Assembly: GCA_963931925.1 (NCBI GenBank)
Contig: OZ007570.1
Span: 33,227,084-33,291,083, forward strand
Reading direction: 5' to 3'
Source of the DNA: Onchidella celtica
Lineage: Eukaryota > Mollusca > Gastropoda > Systellommatophora > Onchidiidae
Length of the DNA: 64,000 nucleotides
The first letter of the stretch is position 1, and the number at the start of each line of letters is the position of its first letter. A program made the position numbers and the translations under genes. Under the pieces are notes generated by a model. It was not told the origin of the DNA and made no database searches. It worked only from the letters and a program-made list of their open reading frames with translations. Positions 62,063 through 64,000 of the stretch are shown here, piece after piece.

Positions 62063-64000
62063 ACTCGTGTCTTACACACAGTGTTAGCAAAGGGCGTCTC
62101 CATTCAGGTAGAGTTTAACCATGCAGCAACTCCGTTTATGTGTGTAAATAATTTTGGGTAAGCTAAAACTTTTTCCTTTAGACTTGCATAGTGTTTCTTT
62201 TTTACATTCACAATCATGAGAGGTGTGGCCGACGATGTATCTGGAGAGAAACCACTTATCGCATCACCGTAGCTCGCAGTTTACTGTAACTCTTTTTCTC
62301 TTGCGATCTTGCGTTGAGAGTCAATATTATCATTATCTAACGGTCCACAAATGTATCAGTCTTTACTGTATGAACTCTAAGCCCAGAGATCTGGGCAAAT
62401 ATTGCTCTGTTAGGCCCTTAATTCCACTGGCTGTCGTTAAGTTTAGATAATTTTCACACTTTTTAATATGGTCTTGATAAAAGCATACCGGGGGCTCCCC
62501 AATGATATATGCATTAATAACAGGCGTTTATCTCTAGTGTCGGATCAAAGATGGGATTACTAAGCATGAATAGATGGAGAAAAAAAGTCAGAAAGTATAT
62601 GGCAATATAAGACCTGGGTAAAGAATCAACCGGAATTATCATATACTGAATACAGTGACGTTTATACAGATGTCCTGGAATTTAACTCTCTGGGAATCAT
62701 ACTCTCTGTGACCCTGCTGGGATACTGTGTGAGATTTATGTTTTGTGTGTTTGCACTGAAAGTCTGACAAACTGAAAGATTTGTCACTGAGTCGCCTTAT
62801 CTTTCATGCGACAATGAGAGCCGATTAGAAAAGAGGAAATGTCTATGCTTTGGAAACACTAGGGTCGAGAAACCAGCTATGATAATGACGACCCGCCGGA
62901 ATATAAATTATAAACATGAAACACGACCATTCGCCACTGAGTTTAAAGGTCAAAACGTCTTCCACGAAACAGAAGATCTGAAGACGACGTAATATTATGG
63001 GAAGAAACAGATGAAGCTTTCGGTGTAATATCATGATCATGATTATAGAAACCACGGCATATAAAGACCACCCGGCGTTGCTCTGGTAGCATGAACCCGT
63101 TGTGTGGACAATCAAAATACCAAGTTTTCGGTAGCTCGGTGACTTGTCATGAAAGAATTGAAAAATATAATAAAATAATATAGCAGGAGCAAAAAGAAAA
63201 AAAACGAAGGGGGGGGGGGGGGGGAATAATGCCCATTGGAAATGAAAATTGCTGATTATTTCCAATACAGGGAGAAACCAAAAAACATGAATGACTAACT
63301 GTACATAATCTGGCCTCCTGCAGCGGTACTACACCGTTTTCCTGGTTTCAGATGCTATCAAATAATTATGATATCTCAAGGTAAACAGAATCATACTAAG
63401 TTTGAGAAAATACACCACAGATTATGCAGTGTCAATAAATCTTAATGCTAGAATCGAGTCTCATGGGCTACTTGAGATTTAGTCCAACAGTTATTTCTTT
63501 TGAAATTTCATGTTAATCCATAACTGAAAATCGAAATTCACCGTCAGCACAGATCTGGCACGCTTCACTTGTTCTGTCTATTGTGATTTTTTCAAGAAAA
63601 CCGAAAGCTGCCATCGAAATGTGGCGTAAACAAAACTAATCGTAATTAGAATATTCTATTAACGAGAGGTACCGCTTGCCCGGGCAGTCGGTTCATTAGC
63701 GAGTCATGACTGGGGACTTCAGAATTTTGACACGAATCAGTTATACATTATGCATTCCTGGGAGACATGCTCACTGCAAAAACCATTGCTAATTTCCTTC
63801 TTCCTTTTTTTTTTTATTCAACTTTAAAAATCTAAACAGTTTTTCCCAAATTAATATGCACCAAACGCCCGGTTGATTTATCTCACAAATATTTCAGATC
63901 TGTGTCTGTCTGTGTGTCTACAATATTTAATTCAAAGGGCTTATCTGATAAAGTAATAAATAATTCAGGGTCCAAATGTTTACCGTACAACTGGCTGGTG
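62063..64000. other. Non-coding stretch with a poly-G run
   Basis: Sixteen G at 63209-63224 are followed by AATAATGCCCATT. No gene is supported up to the window end. Confidence 0.5.

Overview
This window looks like non-coding, repeat-rich DNA from an animal nucleus. The evidence is low coding density, many (GA)n/(CT)n and poly-G/C microsatellites, several families of short inverted-repeat DNA transposons, consensus GT-AG splice signals, and a Ty3/Gypsy retrotransposon whose primer site matches an animal tRNA-Leu 3' end. A marine invertebrate, perhaps a mollusc or other lophotrochozoan, is my guess; nothing seen fixes the species. No prokaryotic gene organisation, rRNA, tRNA or CRISPR array is visible.

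The one certain protein-coding unit is a complete LTR retrotransposon at 13836-19060, minus strand. It has two identical 213-bp LTRs, a 5-bp target duplication AATAC, a tRNA-Leu primer-binding site, a polypurine tract, and one uninterrupted 1328-codon Gag-Pol frame (zinc knuckles, protease, reverse transcriptase, RNase H, integrase, GPY/F-like module). There is no env. It looks recently inserted and possibly still active.

Around it lie at least five families of non-autonomous DNA elements. They are: a PIF/Harbinger-type family flanked by TTA (27.3, 38.9 and 49.5 kb); a separate 195-bp near-palindrome also flanked by TTA (30.6 kb); a family ending GTCACTGCTC (26.8 and 41.0 kb, with a fragment at 44.3 kb); a hAT-type pair with CAGTGGCGG ends (48.5 and 56.6 kb); and a fold-back element at 31.9 kb. 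A clean 21-copy, 22-bp tandem array lies at 55.4 kb, and a decayed array of similar period lies 1.1 kb to its left.

Host genes can only be suggested. The best candidate is a two-exon minus-strand gene at 28551-29217 with a TATA box, a signal-peptide-like first exon, a consensus GTGAGT donor and a cysteine-bearing second exon. Isolated possible exons lie at 6.7, 9.1, 22.8, 32.2, 33.3 and 36.1 kb. Some of these are expected by chance, so they carry low confidence. The rest reads as intron or intergenic DNA.
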